From Larix kaempferi (Eukaryota; Streptophyta; Pinopsida; Pinales; Pinaceae), in the NCBI GenBank assembly GCA_027924585.1, contig BSBM01000461.1:9797001-9861000 (forward strand): 64,000 nucleotides of DNA, read 5' to 3'. A program made the translations under genes and the position numbers. Of the stretch, positions 32,812-44,491 are shown in pieces; positions within the stretch are counted from its first letter, which is position 1; each line of letters begins with the position of its first letter. The notes below the pieces were generated by a model. That model was not told the origin of the DNA. It saw only the letters and a program-made list of their open reading frames with translations, and searched no databases.

Positions 32812-35800
32812 TTAATGACTTGCCCCCATGCTATGTGCATGGGGTTTGTGATTGTGGATCACATATGTGTTGGATTGAACGATAGGCTCATTGAGGTGTT
32901 GAGATAGAGATGACGGGGAAGGTTCAAAATGATTGATCATGCCCCCTATCCCGGGGTTGAGGTAATCTATTATGCCCCCTAACTCAGAGGTGTCAATGTG
33001 CTACAGATGTTATCTCAGAGAGAGATCAATAGGGCATTGAGCAACTGCTGGCGAGGTGATATACCATGAGGCTATGGGCTATGGTGGCATACTAAAGTGA
33101 TGATATGATGATGGGGGATTCCCTTTGTGGTGTGGATGCCCCCAGTATCTCCGATGAGAATCACGATGATGATGAGTAGGCAAGGTTTTGGGCATGCCCC
33201 CATGTTGTGGACATGTGGTTTCCTCGTCGATTTGAAAGGGTTGAACATGTGTGTCAAAGGGATCAATGGAAGGGGTTGACTGGACAGAGGGGTATCCAGT
33301 GGAAATCGTGTAAATGGTGTTAATTTCTTCTAAGGAGGAAGATGGTGGGGGATGAATTTCCTCAATGAGAAGAGGGGATATCTCAAGGTCGACGTTATTC
33401 ATCTCGTACAAGGCTGCTCTGTAATCTGGGAGATCGAGGCAGTGATGTTAATAATGGCCGTAGATTCCGCATATTGCACAAGGATGGTTTGTGCGCAATG
33501 ATTTATCGCGAGGCTTAGGGGTTGGATCTAGTTTGACAACCAGGATGTTTGGGTTGTCGTCAAGCATTTGGATGTGTTCCTGTAATGTAGGTAATTGTGG
33601 GCATTGATGAGTCGGATGGCCTAACTCATCACACAACGAGCATTTGGGGGGAGCACGAAACACGGGGGGGGGGGGGGGGGGGGGTACATTAGTGTATGGT
33701 TGTGGGCCTCTTCCCCCAGTGGGATTGATAAGAGGAGGGGGATTCGTAGATGACGAAGGGGTAGTGACACCGGAAGGTGGTTGACTAGTAGTGACAATGG
33801 GTTGCACCGGTTGTACGACGACATTTGGTGTCGGCGGAGGAATGGGAGGTGAAATATACCACACGGGTAAGCCTAAGGTTAACCCGGGGAGGCTAAGGGT
33901 AGCCATAACCAAGGCGCTTACTACTCCCGATGGATGGAATAGGAAGGGGATTGTGTGGGTGGGTGTAACACCAATGTGACTAGGTACCAATGATGGTTTG
34001 GGTAACAAGGGTGGTTGTGTATTGTGGGAAAGACTACAGAGGTCAGAGACATGGGTCGCAGGTGACGGGGGTGGAATGGATTGGAATTTAGAAGTCATCG
34101 GCGTGTCGTAGTATAATCCAGGTCTGACTGTGGAGACGAACGATGTAGGTGCATTCTGAACTGGTTGTTCAATCATAGGGAGAGCATTTGTAGGTGCAAT
34201 GGGAGTGTATGGGTTTCGACGCATTTGGAGATGCATGTCGGACGATGACATCATAAGGAGATGATGAGTATTTGAATCCATTGGTTGGTTTGTGTGTGCA
34301 GCATATGTGATTTTCTGTTGTGGTGCTGTGGTTCCTTGAGGAGGATCCAACAGACGAGTGTTCACCACTCCTTATGTGGGCAAAGGATTCTGTAGCACCA
34401 TAGGTTGTGGTTGAGGAGGTGGCGCTGGTTGTGCCGCGTGCCCTTGGCATTGGGCGTCATCAGACCACAGTTGGCGTACTCGCCCCAAATGGGGGCAAGT
34501 GTGTGTATAATGGCCATATACCCCGCATATGGAACATGGGTGGTTTGTTCGTAGATTGGGGTTCTTAACCTGTTTCGGTGGTCGATCAGGGTTTTGGTTG
34601 GTGGGGGTATTGTTATTGTTGTTTTGATGTTGGGACTGATTGTGTTGTGTGTACACTTGCCCTTGAGCAGCGGGAGGATTTTGGTTTGCCGCAGGTGCAG
34701 GAGCAGGTTGCGGTGCATAATAAGCTGGTGGGGCTGGAGTTGGTCCAGTTACCTGCTGGGGTTGTTGGTAACCCTGAGCTATTGGAGGTGTTGGGCTAGC
34801 TGTTGCAGCTCGCTGTGGGTAATACATTTGTTGAGGTGCGGCTGGGGGGGCATACGCGGGTGGTGCATGACCAAAGCACTGAGGTGGACATGAGGGTCCG
34901 TGGGTATGGTGGTGATGTGCCATGGGAGCATATGAATTGGTTGCTCCAGATTGAGATGTAGCCCGAAAGGTCGGAGCCATGGCTAGGACGTGCAATGGAA
35001 AAGGGTTGGGGATGAGAGGCAATACCACCAATGATGCCATTTGCGGCATGGGATGCCCCCGGCGCATTGTGTTAGGATGAATTGCCCCAAGGGGTGTCCG
35101 GTATAATGGTATACAAATAGCCCAACTGGGCGTAAATGAGGTCAAATTCTTGAGCTTTTAGGATAGCTTCTTCCTCTGACTGGGTTCGTTCGGAAGCTAT
35201 GTCTTTTTCTATGAGGGGTAGGAGTGATTTAAGAAACCAGTCCAAAAATATACGGTCATCCAGTTTAATCTTACAAAGGCTACGACGCTTGCGCCACTCA
35301 TGGATGTGGTCTGTGATGTGGGTAGCTGTGTTTTGTCTGCAAGACAACAGTATTTCAACTCCTGCATCGTAACATACAGGTAGCTGAAAGAACTGCAGGA
35401 AGGTCGATGCAAGGGAGGTAAAGGTGGCATGGGTCCCATGGGGCTGCTCAATATACCACTTGGCTACAGAGCCAGTGAACGTTCGTTGCAATAGTCTTAG
35501 TCTAATGGAGTCATCGACTATGGAGTTAGATGAACACCATAGGTGAAATGACATTATGTGGTTTTGGGGATCTTCCCCAGGTTTTCCTTCAAACTTCGGG
35601 ATGTCCGAGGGAAGCTTTCTGGGCATGGGGGGCCAAGTGGGGTCATGTCTAATAGGATCATTAGTTAGTCTTGCCAAGTTTGACAAATTCAAACTTGCCA
35701 GAAATGGTAGACTGACTGAGGGGTGTGATGTAGTGGCCGGGACATAACTGTTAATGGTAGCATTATGTAGTGGTCCAGTGGCCCCTAAGGGTATGGTAGG

Positions 35801-35862
35801 TATTAAAGGTATGTGTCCTCCAACTACTGTGGTTTGGTATGGGCCAGCGTTTCCAAGTGCAA
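32812..35862 (-). pseudogene. Element C copy 2: gag with capsid and three zinc knuckles
   Basis: Minus strand, about 1000 codons broken into several frames. The capsid (35692-35072) has DIPKFEGKPGEDPQNHIMSF, RLRLLQRTFTGSVAKWYIEQ, HITDHIHEWRKR and EEEAILKAQEFDLIYAQLGY. A Pro/Gln-rich region follows, then knuckle 1 (CSICGVYGHYTHTC), a long Pro/Ser/Thr linker, knuckle 2 (CSLCDELGHPTHQC) and knuckle 3 (CAICGIYGHY, followed by a stop). The 5' end of the gene is missing at the palindrome centre. A run of 21 G (33664-33684) encodes poly-Pro on this strand. Confidence 0.8.
33664..33684. repeat. G21 homopolymer (C21 on the coding strand)
   Basis: Twenty-one consecutive G. The same site has 7 G in copy 1 (28970-28976) and 10 C in copy 3 (about 38478-38487). 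Confidence 0.95.
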
Positions 35863-35880
35863 CATGGGTTACACTAGGGT
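35863..35880. other. Palindrome spacer
   Basis: Eighteen bases, catgggttacactagggt, separating the mirror-image arms. The minus strand of this text resembles the gag N-terminal repeat near 36312, so it derives from element C itself. Confidence 0.8.
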
Positions 35881-38800
35881 TTGCACTTGGAAACGTTGAC
35901 CCTTACTAGACCACATCTATTGGAGGACACATACCTTCAATACCTAGCATACCCTTAGGCACTACTGGACCCCCACATCATACCACCATGACTAGTCATG
36001 TCCCAGTCGCTACGCCACATTCATCTGCTAGCTTACCATACACCGAGTTATTACCAACCAACCTCATAGCTGGAACACAATTCGACCCACTTTTTACCAG
36101 TACCATAGGAGATACATCCACAAACCCTTCTACTGCGGTGCCATCCATGGAAACCACCACCCCCCTAGGTATGCCTAATATGGTGGACACTCCACCTTTA
36201 GGAATGCCCAACACAGGGCCACCACCTGTTATGGGTATGCCCAACATAGGAATTACACCACCTGTTATTACCACAACCCAGATCCCAGGAAATCATGGCG
36301 CTATTCCTAACCCCAGTGTAACCTTAGGGGCTACTGGACCACTACATAATGCCACCATGAACAGTTATGTCCCAGCCACTACATCACACCCCTCGGCCAG
36401 TCTACCATTTCTGGAAAGTTTGAATTTACCAGACTTGGCAAGACTAACTAATTATCCTATTAGACAAGACCCCACTTGGCCGCCCATGCCCACAAAGCTT
36501 CCCTCGGACATCCCGAAGTTTGAAGGAAAACATGGGGAAGATCCCCAAAACATAATGTCATTTCACCTATGGTGTTCATCTAACTCCATAGTGAATGACT
36601 CCATTCGTCTAAGACTGTTGCAACGAACGTTCACTGGCTCTGCAGCCAAGTGGTACATCGAACAACCACATGGGACCCACCATACTTTTACGTCTCTCGC
36701 CTCCACTTTCCTTCAGTTTTTTCAGCTACCTGTACGTTACGATGCAGGAGTTGAAATACTGTTGCCTTGCAGACAAAACACAACTACCCACATCACGGAC
36801 CACATCCATGAGTGGCGCAAGCGTCATAGCCTCTGTAAGATTAAACTGGATGACCGTATATTTTTGGACTGGTTTCTTAAATCACTCCTACCCCTCATAG
36901 CAAAAGACATAGCTTCTGAACGACCCCAGTCAGAGGAAGAAGCTATCCTAAAAGCTCAAGAATTTGACCTAATTTATGCCCAATCAGGCTATCTCTACAC
37001 CATCATACCAGATGCCCCACGAGGCGATTCTTCATGCAGTGACGCTCCGAGGGCATCACATGCCGCTGATGGTATTATCAGCCAAGTCACACCACAAATT
37101 AAACCTTTTAGCATAGTGAGCACCATAAATGCCCCAGACCTCTCCAGGGCTACATCTAATTCTGGAGCGACAACTTCATACGCTACAATGAATCAGACTC
37201 ATCACACTCCTGGACTCTCTTGTCCATAATATTGCTATGGGAAAGAACCATCGGCATATGTACCACCCACATACTATAACAAACCTGCCACCTAGAACCC
37301 GATTCAATTCCCGCCACAACCAATGTATTACCCACAGCAAGCTACAACAGCTAACCCAACACCTCCAATAGCTCAGGGTTACCAACAACCCCAGCAGGTA
37401 ACTGGACCACCTCCAGCCCCACTAGCTTATTATCCACCGCAACCTGCTCCCGCACCTGCGGCAAACCAAAATCCTCCCCTGCTCACGGGAAAGTGTACAC
37501 ACAACACAATCAGCCCCAACATCAAAACAACAACAACAATACCCCCGCCAACCAAAACCCTGATCGACCACTGAAACAGGTTAAGAACCCCAATCTATGA
37601 ACAAACCACCCATGTTCCATATGCGGGGTATATGGCCATTATACACACACTTTCCCCCATTTGGGCCAAGCACGCCAACTGTGGTCTGATGACGCCCAAC
37701 TCCAAGGGCATGTGGCACAACCAGCGCCACCTCCTCAACCACAACCCATGGTGCTGTAGAATCCTTTTCCCACACAAGGAGTGGTGAACACTCGTCTGTT
37801 GGATCCTCCTCAAGGAACCACAACAACAAATCACATATGTTGCACACACAAACCAACAAATGGATTCAAATACTCATCTTCTCCTTATCATGTCATCGTC
37901 CGACATGCATCTCCAAATGCGTCGAAACCCATACTCTCCCATTGCACCTACAAATGTTCTCCCTATGATTGAACAACCAGTTCAGAATACACCTACATCA
38001 TTCGTCTCCACAGTCAGACCTAGATTATACTCCGACACACCGATGACTTCTACATTCCAATCCATTCCACCCCTGTCACCCGCGACCCACGTCTCTGACC
38101 TCTGTACTCTTTCCCACAATACACAACCACCCTTGTTACCCAAACCACCATTGGTACCTAGTCACATTGGTGTTACACCCACCCACACAATCCCCTTCCT
38201 ATTCCCTCCTTCGGGAGTAGTAAGCGCCCCGGTTATGGCTACCCTCAGCCTCCCCGGGTTAACCTTAGGCTTACCCATGTGGTATATTTTGCCTCCCATT
38301 CCCCCATCGACACCAAATGTCATCCTACAACCGATGCAACCCATTGTCACTACTAGTCAACCACCTCCCGGTGTCACTACCCCTTCATCATCTACGAATC
38401 CCCCTCCTCTTATCAAGCCCACTAGGGGTAGAGGCCCACAACCATACACTGTTGTATCCCCTCCCAAGACATTTAAACCCCCCCCCCATGTTTCGTGCTC
38501 CCCCCAAATGCTCGTTGTGTGATGAGTTAGGCCATCCGACTCATCAATGCCCATAATTACCTACATTACAGGAACACATGCAAATGCTTGACGACGACCC
38601 CAATATCTCGGTTGTCGAACTAGATCCAACCCCTAAGCCTCGTGATAAATCATTGCGCACAAACCATCCTTGTGCAATATGCGGAATCTACAGCCATTAT
38701 TCACATCACTGCCCCGATCTCCCAGATTACATAGCAGCCTTGTATGAGATGAATAATGTCGACCTCGAGATATCCCCTCTTCTCATTGAGGAAATTTATC

Positions 38801-39340
38801 CCCGACCATCTTCCTCCTCGGAAGAAATTAACACCATTTACATGATTTCCACTGGATACCCCTTTGTCCGGTCGACCCCTTCCATTGATCCCTTTGACAC
38901 ACATGTTCAACCCTTTCAAATCGACGAGGAAACCACATGTCCACAGCATGGGGGCAGGCCCAAAACCTTGCCTACTCATCATCATCGTGATTCTCCTCAG
39001 AGATACTGGGGGCATCCACACCACAAAGGGAATTCCCCCATCATCATATCATCACTTCAATATGCCACCAAAGCCCACAGCCTCATGGTATAACACCCCG
39101 TCAACAGTTGCTCAATGCTCTATTGATCTCTCTCTGAGAGAACATCTGCACCACATTGACACCTCTGAGTTAGGGGGCATAATAGATTACCTCGACCCCG
39201 GGATAGGGGGCATGATCAATCATTTTGAACCTTCCCCATCATATCTATCTCAACACCTCAATGAGCCCATCTTTCAATCCAAAACATATGTGATCCACAA
39301 TCACAAACCCCATGCACATAGCATGGGGGAAGGTCATTAA
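35881..39340 (+). pseudogene. Element C copy 3: gag with capsid and three zinc knuckles
   Basis: Plus strand. The frame 35988-37229 (413 codons) has a Pro/Thr/Gly/Met-rich N-terminus with repeated GMPN segments (TPLGMPNMVDTPPLGMPN), then the capsid domain (DIPKFEGKHGEDPQN, FTGSAAKWYIEQ, HEWRKRHSLCKIKL). It is broken at 37229 and continues in shifting frames through CSICGVYGHYTHTF (knuckle 1 with the last Cys changed to Phe), CSLCDELGHPTHQC (about 38510) and CAICGIYSHYSHHC (about 38680), ending HSMGEGH at 39340. The region about 36000-36400 is a tandem duplication of the Pro-rich segment (SIPLGTTGPPHH / TLGATGPLHN). No pol follows. Confidence 0.8.
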
Positions 39341-39590
39341 CCCTGCTGACTTCTTCACATGCGTGATCTCAACCATTTTTTGAGGTCACATATCACTTGT
39401 ATATTCATTTGATTTGATACACCTAGTATTCTCCCCCCGCGGGTCATCATTTCTCCCCACCACTGCATCCTTGGCTTGGTGGGCTCACCTTTATTTGTAG
39501 CCATTTTTTAATCTAGTTATTTGCTTTGACCATTCCGGAGTCCTTATGACCTCCATTTTTCGCACCATTTGCACCGCCGAATTGATATTT

Positions 39591-39912
39591 CCGCGCTCTT
39601 GATGACACTTATGATCATTTCTCACTCTCATGCCCAGATTTTTTGGGAATTTTTCCCATGCCCCTTCGTTTCCTCGGTTTGCGTCCCACATTGGTCGTTC
39701 TCCATTTTCAACGAGTCTCATATCACCGGATTCAGTTTTCCGCGCTCGTGATGATGCTTGAGATCATTTCTCGCTCTCACCTCCATATTTTTGGGCATTT
39801 TTCCCATGACCCCTCGTCGCCTCGGTTTGCATGCCACATTAGCCGTTGCCCCTTTTTGACAATCTTTATGTCACCGGATTCATTTTTCCGCACTCATGAT
39901 GATGCTTGAGAC
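39591..39912 (+). repeat. 148-bp tandem repeat in element C tail (copy 3)
   Basis: Units start at 39591, 39740 and 39888 (ccgc.ctc.tgatgat...), spacing 149 and 148 bp, with internal markers tttttgggcatttttcccatg and cctcggtttgc. Copies 1 and 2 have about one unit, so the array expanded in copy 3. Confidence 0.85.
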
Positions 39913-39954
39913 ATTTTTTCGCTATCATCAATCCCTTTTTGTTCGGTATAATTT

Positions 39955-40500
39955 TATCCCTTTTTCGGGCCGAGCAATCCCTTTTACGAAAAAGGCACTT
40001 AGGGAGTTTCTGTTAAGCTCTTTTCTGACTCCTGAAACAATGAAAAGATCGCCGAGCATCCTTGCTTCCTTTCATGCTCGCTAAACGTATCTGAAAGGGC
40101 GTCTACCTAGTATAAGTTTACCCCTTTTCCAGACCTTGTAGACTAATTACGAAAAAGGAATACTCTAGTCACAACGGCTAGAAGAGTTCTCCATTTGCAT
40201 CATTTTATGCTTTTTCGGGCCTTGGAGACTAACTTACGAAAAAGAACACCAATGGAGTCCACTTACCGTTTTCAGACTCTCTAAACATGAAAGCAACCAC
40301 GAGCAATCACCATCCTGGGCTCATAAAACCAATAGGACAGTAATCATAACCACTGCAGAGTCTTCTTATCATTTTCAGACTCCTTAAAAATGAAAGCACC
40401 AATGAGCACGAACAGTCCTGGGCTCACGAAATCCATAGGACATTACCATTTCAGAGCACACTTTTATCCCTTCTTGGAGCTCATTAAAACCACGAAGAAG
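39955..40500 (+). repeat. Series of small hairpins in element C tail
   Basis: Four stem-loops of one type (arms like cctttttcg/cgaaaaagg: 39958-39994, 40121-40158, 40210-40244; ccttctt/gaagaagg 40467-40500) and three of a second type (cttttc...gaaaag or ttttcagactc...atgaaag: 40018-40046, 40268-40292, 40371-40395). They are mirrored in copy 2 at 31890-32350. Confidence 0.7.
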
Positions 40501-40724
40501 GACCCAATGGTGCTTCTCAGTGCCACAACAGATCATGTCTACTCATATAGCAGCTTCCCCATTTTGGTCTCCTTTTGTTCAAAGTATTCTGCAGTATGTC
40601 ACCCTGAGAACCCCTCGACAGCACCCATCAGCTTGACCCCCCCAGAGTCAAGACATACCCTTCAATCCCTAAAATCTATGATCCCCACACCTACAAGTCA
40701 ATTCCCTATGCTGCTAGGTCAACC

Positions 40725-41078
40725 ATGTCATCATGCTCTGAACAAAGGAAGTTTGAGTCTACCCACTACATGACCCCAGTTACTTCCCATCCCCACAAGT
40801 ATGTCAGTCCTACCATCAGCACTACACCACTTCAGTTCTACGCCTCGTGCTCCTATCAAGGAAACATCATTGCCTTGTTAGTTGCTGGTCTCCCTCTGTC
40901 GACGACAACCAAATTTATTCCAGAGGATAGACCTAGAGGTCCCTGTGTCTTGGACTCATCACCATTTATGATGAGTGCCTACGAATCATTTCGAGAAGAG
41001 TCCTCAGTACTTCTCCAAATGGTTGTTTCTCACATGCTCGACTTCAACACCTTGATCACATCGTTGAGACTCGCATAG
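40725..41078 (+). CDS. Element C conserved tail ORF, copy 3 (unknown function)
   Basis: A 117-codon frame, MSSCSEQRKFESTHYMTPV to LITSLRLA, the mirror counterpart of 31199-31576. Differences are mostly single substitutions (TTTLQFYTS/TTPLQFYAS). It ends eight codons earlier through a stop. No homology recognised. Confidence 0.35.
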   Translation: MSSCSEQRKFESTHYMTPVTSHPHKYVSPTISTTPLQFYASCSYQGNIIALLVAGLPLSTTTKFIPEDRPRGPCVLDSSPFMMSAYESFREESSVLLQMVVSHMLDFNTLITSLRLA

Positions 41079-41727
41079 GGTATTGGTCCTGTCAGTTAAC
41101 AGTCAAAGACCCGAGATACCATCTAACTCTTCCGCATTCGAGAGTCTACTTATGGAAACAACCAGTTACAATTTTTCTATAGATATCCGGGTTGCCCATG
41201 GCGACAGTATTCAAATGTACCCCAGTTTTTATACTCCCTCGAGTATACAATTACATATACTTCCCAGAGATGTCTCACAGTCATTAAGTCCCTACAGATT
41301 TCGGACACCTTCAGTTTCAGCAGTTCATCAACCCTTCTGAGACATTATTCAGAACGATTGATGCTTTATTCCAGTGTATCAGTTATTGAGATCAGTCATG
41401 TTATGATCATGAGTACATCCCAAAATGATGTCCCCTCTGGACCATTATGATGTACCAGCATTTTTTTTTTCTCAGGTCCCCCTTCTTGGGACTAATTGTT
41501 GTATCTTGATATGAGCATGGGTATACCTGCCTCATCCATTATCAGGATTATTCCTCATTCATATTGAGGCCTTGTAATATTGTTTATTTTTTGCATCTTC
41601 CAAGGGCCGTGGATCCAGTCTCCAATTAGTCTCTTCTCCTCCCCAAAACCCCAGAAAAACGACAAAAGAACTATGATGTCTATCGGCCATACGATGAGCT
41701 CCTGCCCTCACACATCAGGGGGAAATC

Positions 41728-42168
41728 TGTTAACACCTAAAAAGTGCTCACTAGCTCATTCCCTTATTCACATGACCCATTTGTCCACTTTTCCACCATT
41801 TGAGCCTGTAAAGCCACCAAAAGGTCACCAAAAGACCTTAATACACCCCTTTTTCCACTCAAAATGAGTATTTTTCCTAAAAAAACATAAAAAAACCCTC
41901 AAAAAGGGTCCAAAATTCTCAAAAATATTAAAAAGAGAATAAAAACATTAAAAATATTCAAAAAAGGAAAAAGGAGGGAAAATGTGCCTAAACCATGTTG
42001 GCCAATACCATTGGTTTCCACAAAACCATAATGGTATTCCCCACCACCAAAAACTATAAAAGGGTGGTAGGGGCTCCTCACTTTACATCCATCCATCTTC
42101 CTATCCTCATGCTGCCAAAATCTCCCTTGAGCTTTTGGCCATTGTAGCAACCTCGGAGAAAGGACCTT
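41728..42168 (+). mobile_element. 3' LTR of element C copy 3, truncated
   Basis: Starts TGTTAACACC after the purine-containing tract catcagggggaaatc (41713-41727). It has a TATA box ctataaaag at 42055 and matches 30157-30595 in mirror image. Homology stops at about 42168 (gagaaaggaccttt), so the U5 part present in copy 2 is missing. Confidence 0.65.
42055..42061 (+). promoter_or_regulatory. TATA box in element C LTR (copy 3)
   Basis: tataaaa upstream of a pyrimidine-rich start-like region (ctcctcactttacatcc). Confidence 0.45.
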
Positions 42169-42176
42169 TACCTTCT

Positions 42177-42420
42177 TTAGTTAAATAGGTTGTCCGTGAC
42201 TACATGTTATCCATGCATGAGCTATGATTTATCCATGCATGTATGAGCTATGAGTTATCCATGCATCAACTCTCAATTATTTTTTATATTTTTTTTATAA
42301 TTTTTATTTCAAACTTTCAATGATGCTCATAAAATCAATTTGGAATGTACACTTGTCCCATCCCTCTCAAATCTAGGAAAAGCATAGAGGGTAGTCCACC
42401 CCAAATTCTAAGATATAAAC
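42177..42420 (+). repeat. Right copy of a direct repeat flanking the element C cluster
   Basis: Similar to 27418-27680 in the same orientation (tagtccaccccaaattcta near 42390). It also contains a short tandem repeat of tgagctatgagttatccatgca-type units at about 42205-42266. Confidence 0.6.
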
Positions 42421-44491
42421 ACCTATCACCTATGGGTATAACAAGTTGTTTTCACATCTAAAAACTATTATCATAACATAAAAACTATTAAATCTAAAAA
42501 CAAAAACAAAACAAAAAATCTAAATTGGTATATATCAAATATAAAAAACTAGTTTAATGTTTAATAACTATAACTTTATAAAATTGGTCTAAAAACCCAT
42601 TTCTGAAAAAGAATAACACTTACAAAACAAGAAATTAAAAAATAAAAACTATGTATATTGATAAAACTAAAAATATCTATTAATAATAAATAATAAAATT
42701 ATCTTATCAATATTTCTTCAACGATTAAACCATTCTAATAGTTAATAATTAAGAGCCTATAATCTTCCATAAACACTGAAATTTACCAACTTATTGACCT
42801 TTGTGATGTAAATTTGTTCTTCAAAACACTAAGTTCAACACCAAAAATGAATTCAAAATTCAATTTCTTAGAAGAGATTCTCAGAGTACCATCAAAAAAC
42901 CATCTATAATGCACAACTAACCAGCACATTTCAATATAATATTCATGTGTTGTAACTAGTTTGTACCCTTTTGGACCATACTTTTTCTAATGGCTCACTT
43001 GACATGGTCATTTTTAAGTTGATTTCAACAAACTTTCATTTCATCACTAGATCCCAATAAAAATAACCTAAAAACTTCAAAACGTAAGGCATTAACCACA
43101 GAATTTTGTTCCAAACTAGAGAGGAATTTGGAAGACAAAATGGGTTCGCTTGTAGGGGTTTTCTTAAAGTATCTAGTCTTGATGGATCCTTAAAAAAAAA
43201 ATGCTTCATTGAAATTTATAATGGTGTGACCAAAGGATGCCCGACCAATCATGTGAAACTGAATTCGTAACAAACACATCTAGTAGTGATCCGAAAATGG
43301 GTAAAACTCAGCTTTCTTCATTCACGAATACTTAATCAAATTCTCAAATTCTCAATAATCATAAATAAATTGGAATAATAAATCAATTTCAATCTTCGAC
43401 AATTTAGAGATTTCACAAAACACACATGAAGAAGATACACAAACCAGAATTGTTAACGGAGTTCGTCAGGCCTCCTAACTACGTCTCTGGACTCATTGAA
43501 ACTTTGAGTCACTTCATTATCTCCTTCAAAGATAGGCTTTCATAAGTACAATTGCATGATCTTCACTTCAAGTGGATCATTCCCATTTTGGGATTCCTTT
43601 CTCTTCCTCACCAAGAAGAACTAAGGCTCCCACATGAACTGAACTGTTTCTCCCATCTTGGGATGAAATTTCTTATACAAAGCTTACTAGAAAACTTTCT
43701 CCAACGGAGCCCTACTTTCCTTCTCCAAATGAGAGGATTTTATAGCCTTTACATGGATGATTACGCATCACATATGTTAAGGAGAATATCTCTCCCATGA
43801 TCCCCTAAATTAGGATCAAGAGACACCTTAAAGGATAGGTGGAGAAATGGTCTCATCTTTTTCCATGAAGATATCAACACTCCCTTAGGACTAGGAAACC
43901 AATTGGTGAGGTGTATTCTCACACCTAATTAAATTTCCTTTATAAATTTAAAAGATAATTTATATGAGCACTTTCATATTTCCCCTTTTACATAGTTTTC
44001 ATTGAACTTTCAATTTTAATGTGAAATACACATTATTCAATGTCATATGAACATTTGTTGGAAAAACCTCATTTTTGTCCGTAATTTCAATCTGTAATTT
44101 CTTTCATATACGAAGTCCATTTGACCCCGTTCAAATCGTATTAGGAAGCTCTCTAAAAGCTCTTTGTCAATTGAATACCTTTGATGCAAATGAAAACCTT
44201 CTGCATTCTTTAACTATGGAGATCCTCCTAGATCAGGTAGGCCCTCTCAATTTCATAAAATAATCTTTTACAAGCAAAATGCATCTATCCTCACCATTAT
44301 GAAATAGTCTATCCTCCTCCTTGAGCGAGGATTTTATTGCATTCAAGCAAGCTGGTTTTATAAGCCAAGAAATCCCAATTTGAGAGGATAATGCAGTTTC
44401 TAAAATAGCCATGCTATTAAAAAATTGGGTGATGCGATGAGAGAGAGAAGGGTCAATTAACTTAAAAATACCCATTATTTAGCATTCCTAC
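42421..44491. other. Non-coding AT-rich DNA, possible copia LTR remnant
   Basis: No gene found. Near 43450 the text attgttaacggagttcgtc resembles a conserved motif of copia LTRs (compare gttttgacgtggttt in the copia LTR at 46700), and the following 350 bp are moderately GC-rich. Boundaries cannot be set. Confidence 0.3.

Larger units (their letters stand above)
30157..42168. repeat. Approximately 12-kb palindrome made of two head-to-head element C copies
   Basis: The left arm (30157-35862) is the reverse complement of the right arm (35881-42168). The innermost 15 bp are perfect (cgtttccaagtgcaa 35848-35862 and its mirror 35881-35895), with an 18-nt spacer. The gag capsid protein of the arms differs at about 14 of 175 residues. 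Length differences come from a roughly 370-bp extra block near 35990-36340 and extra 148-bp repeats near 39591 in the right arm. Confidence 0.9.

Noticed and set aside
35988-38522. Pro-rich ORFs that look like extensin or cell-wall proteins
   Set aside because: The same frames contain a retrotransposon capsid domain and zinc knuckles and occur in three linked copies, so gag is the better call.
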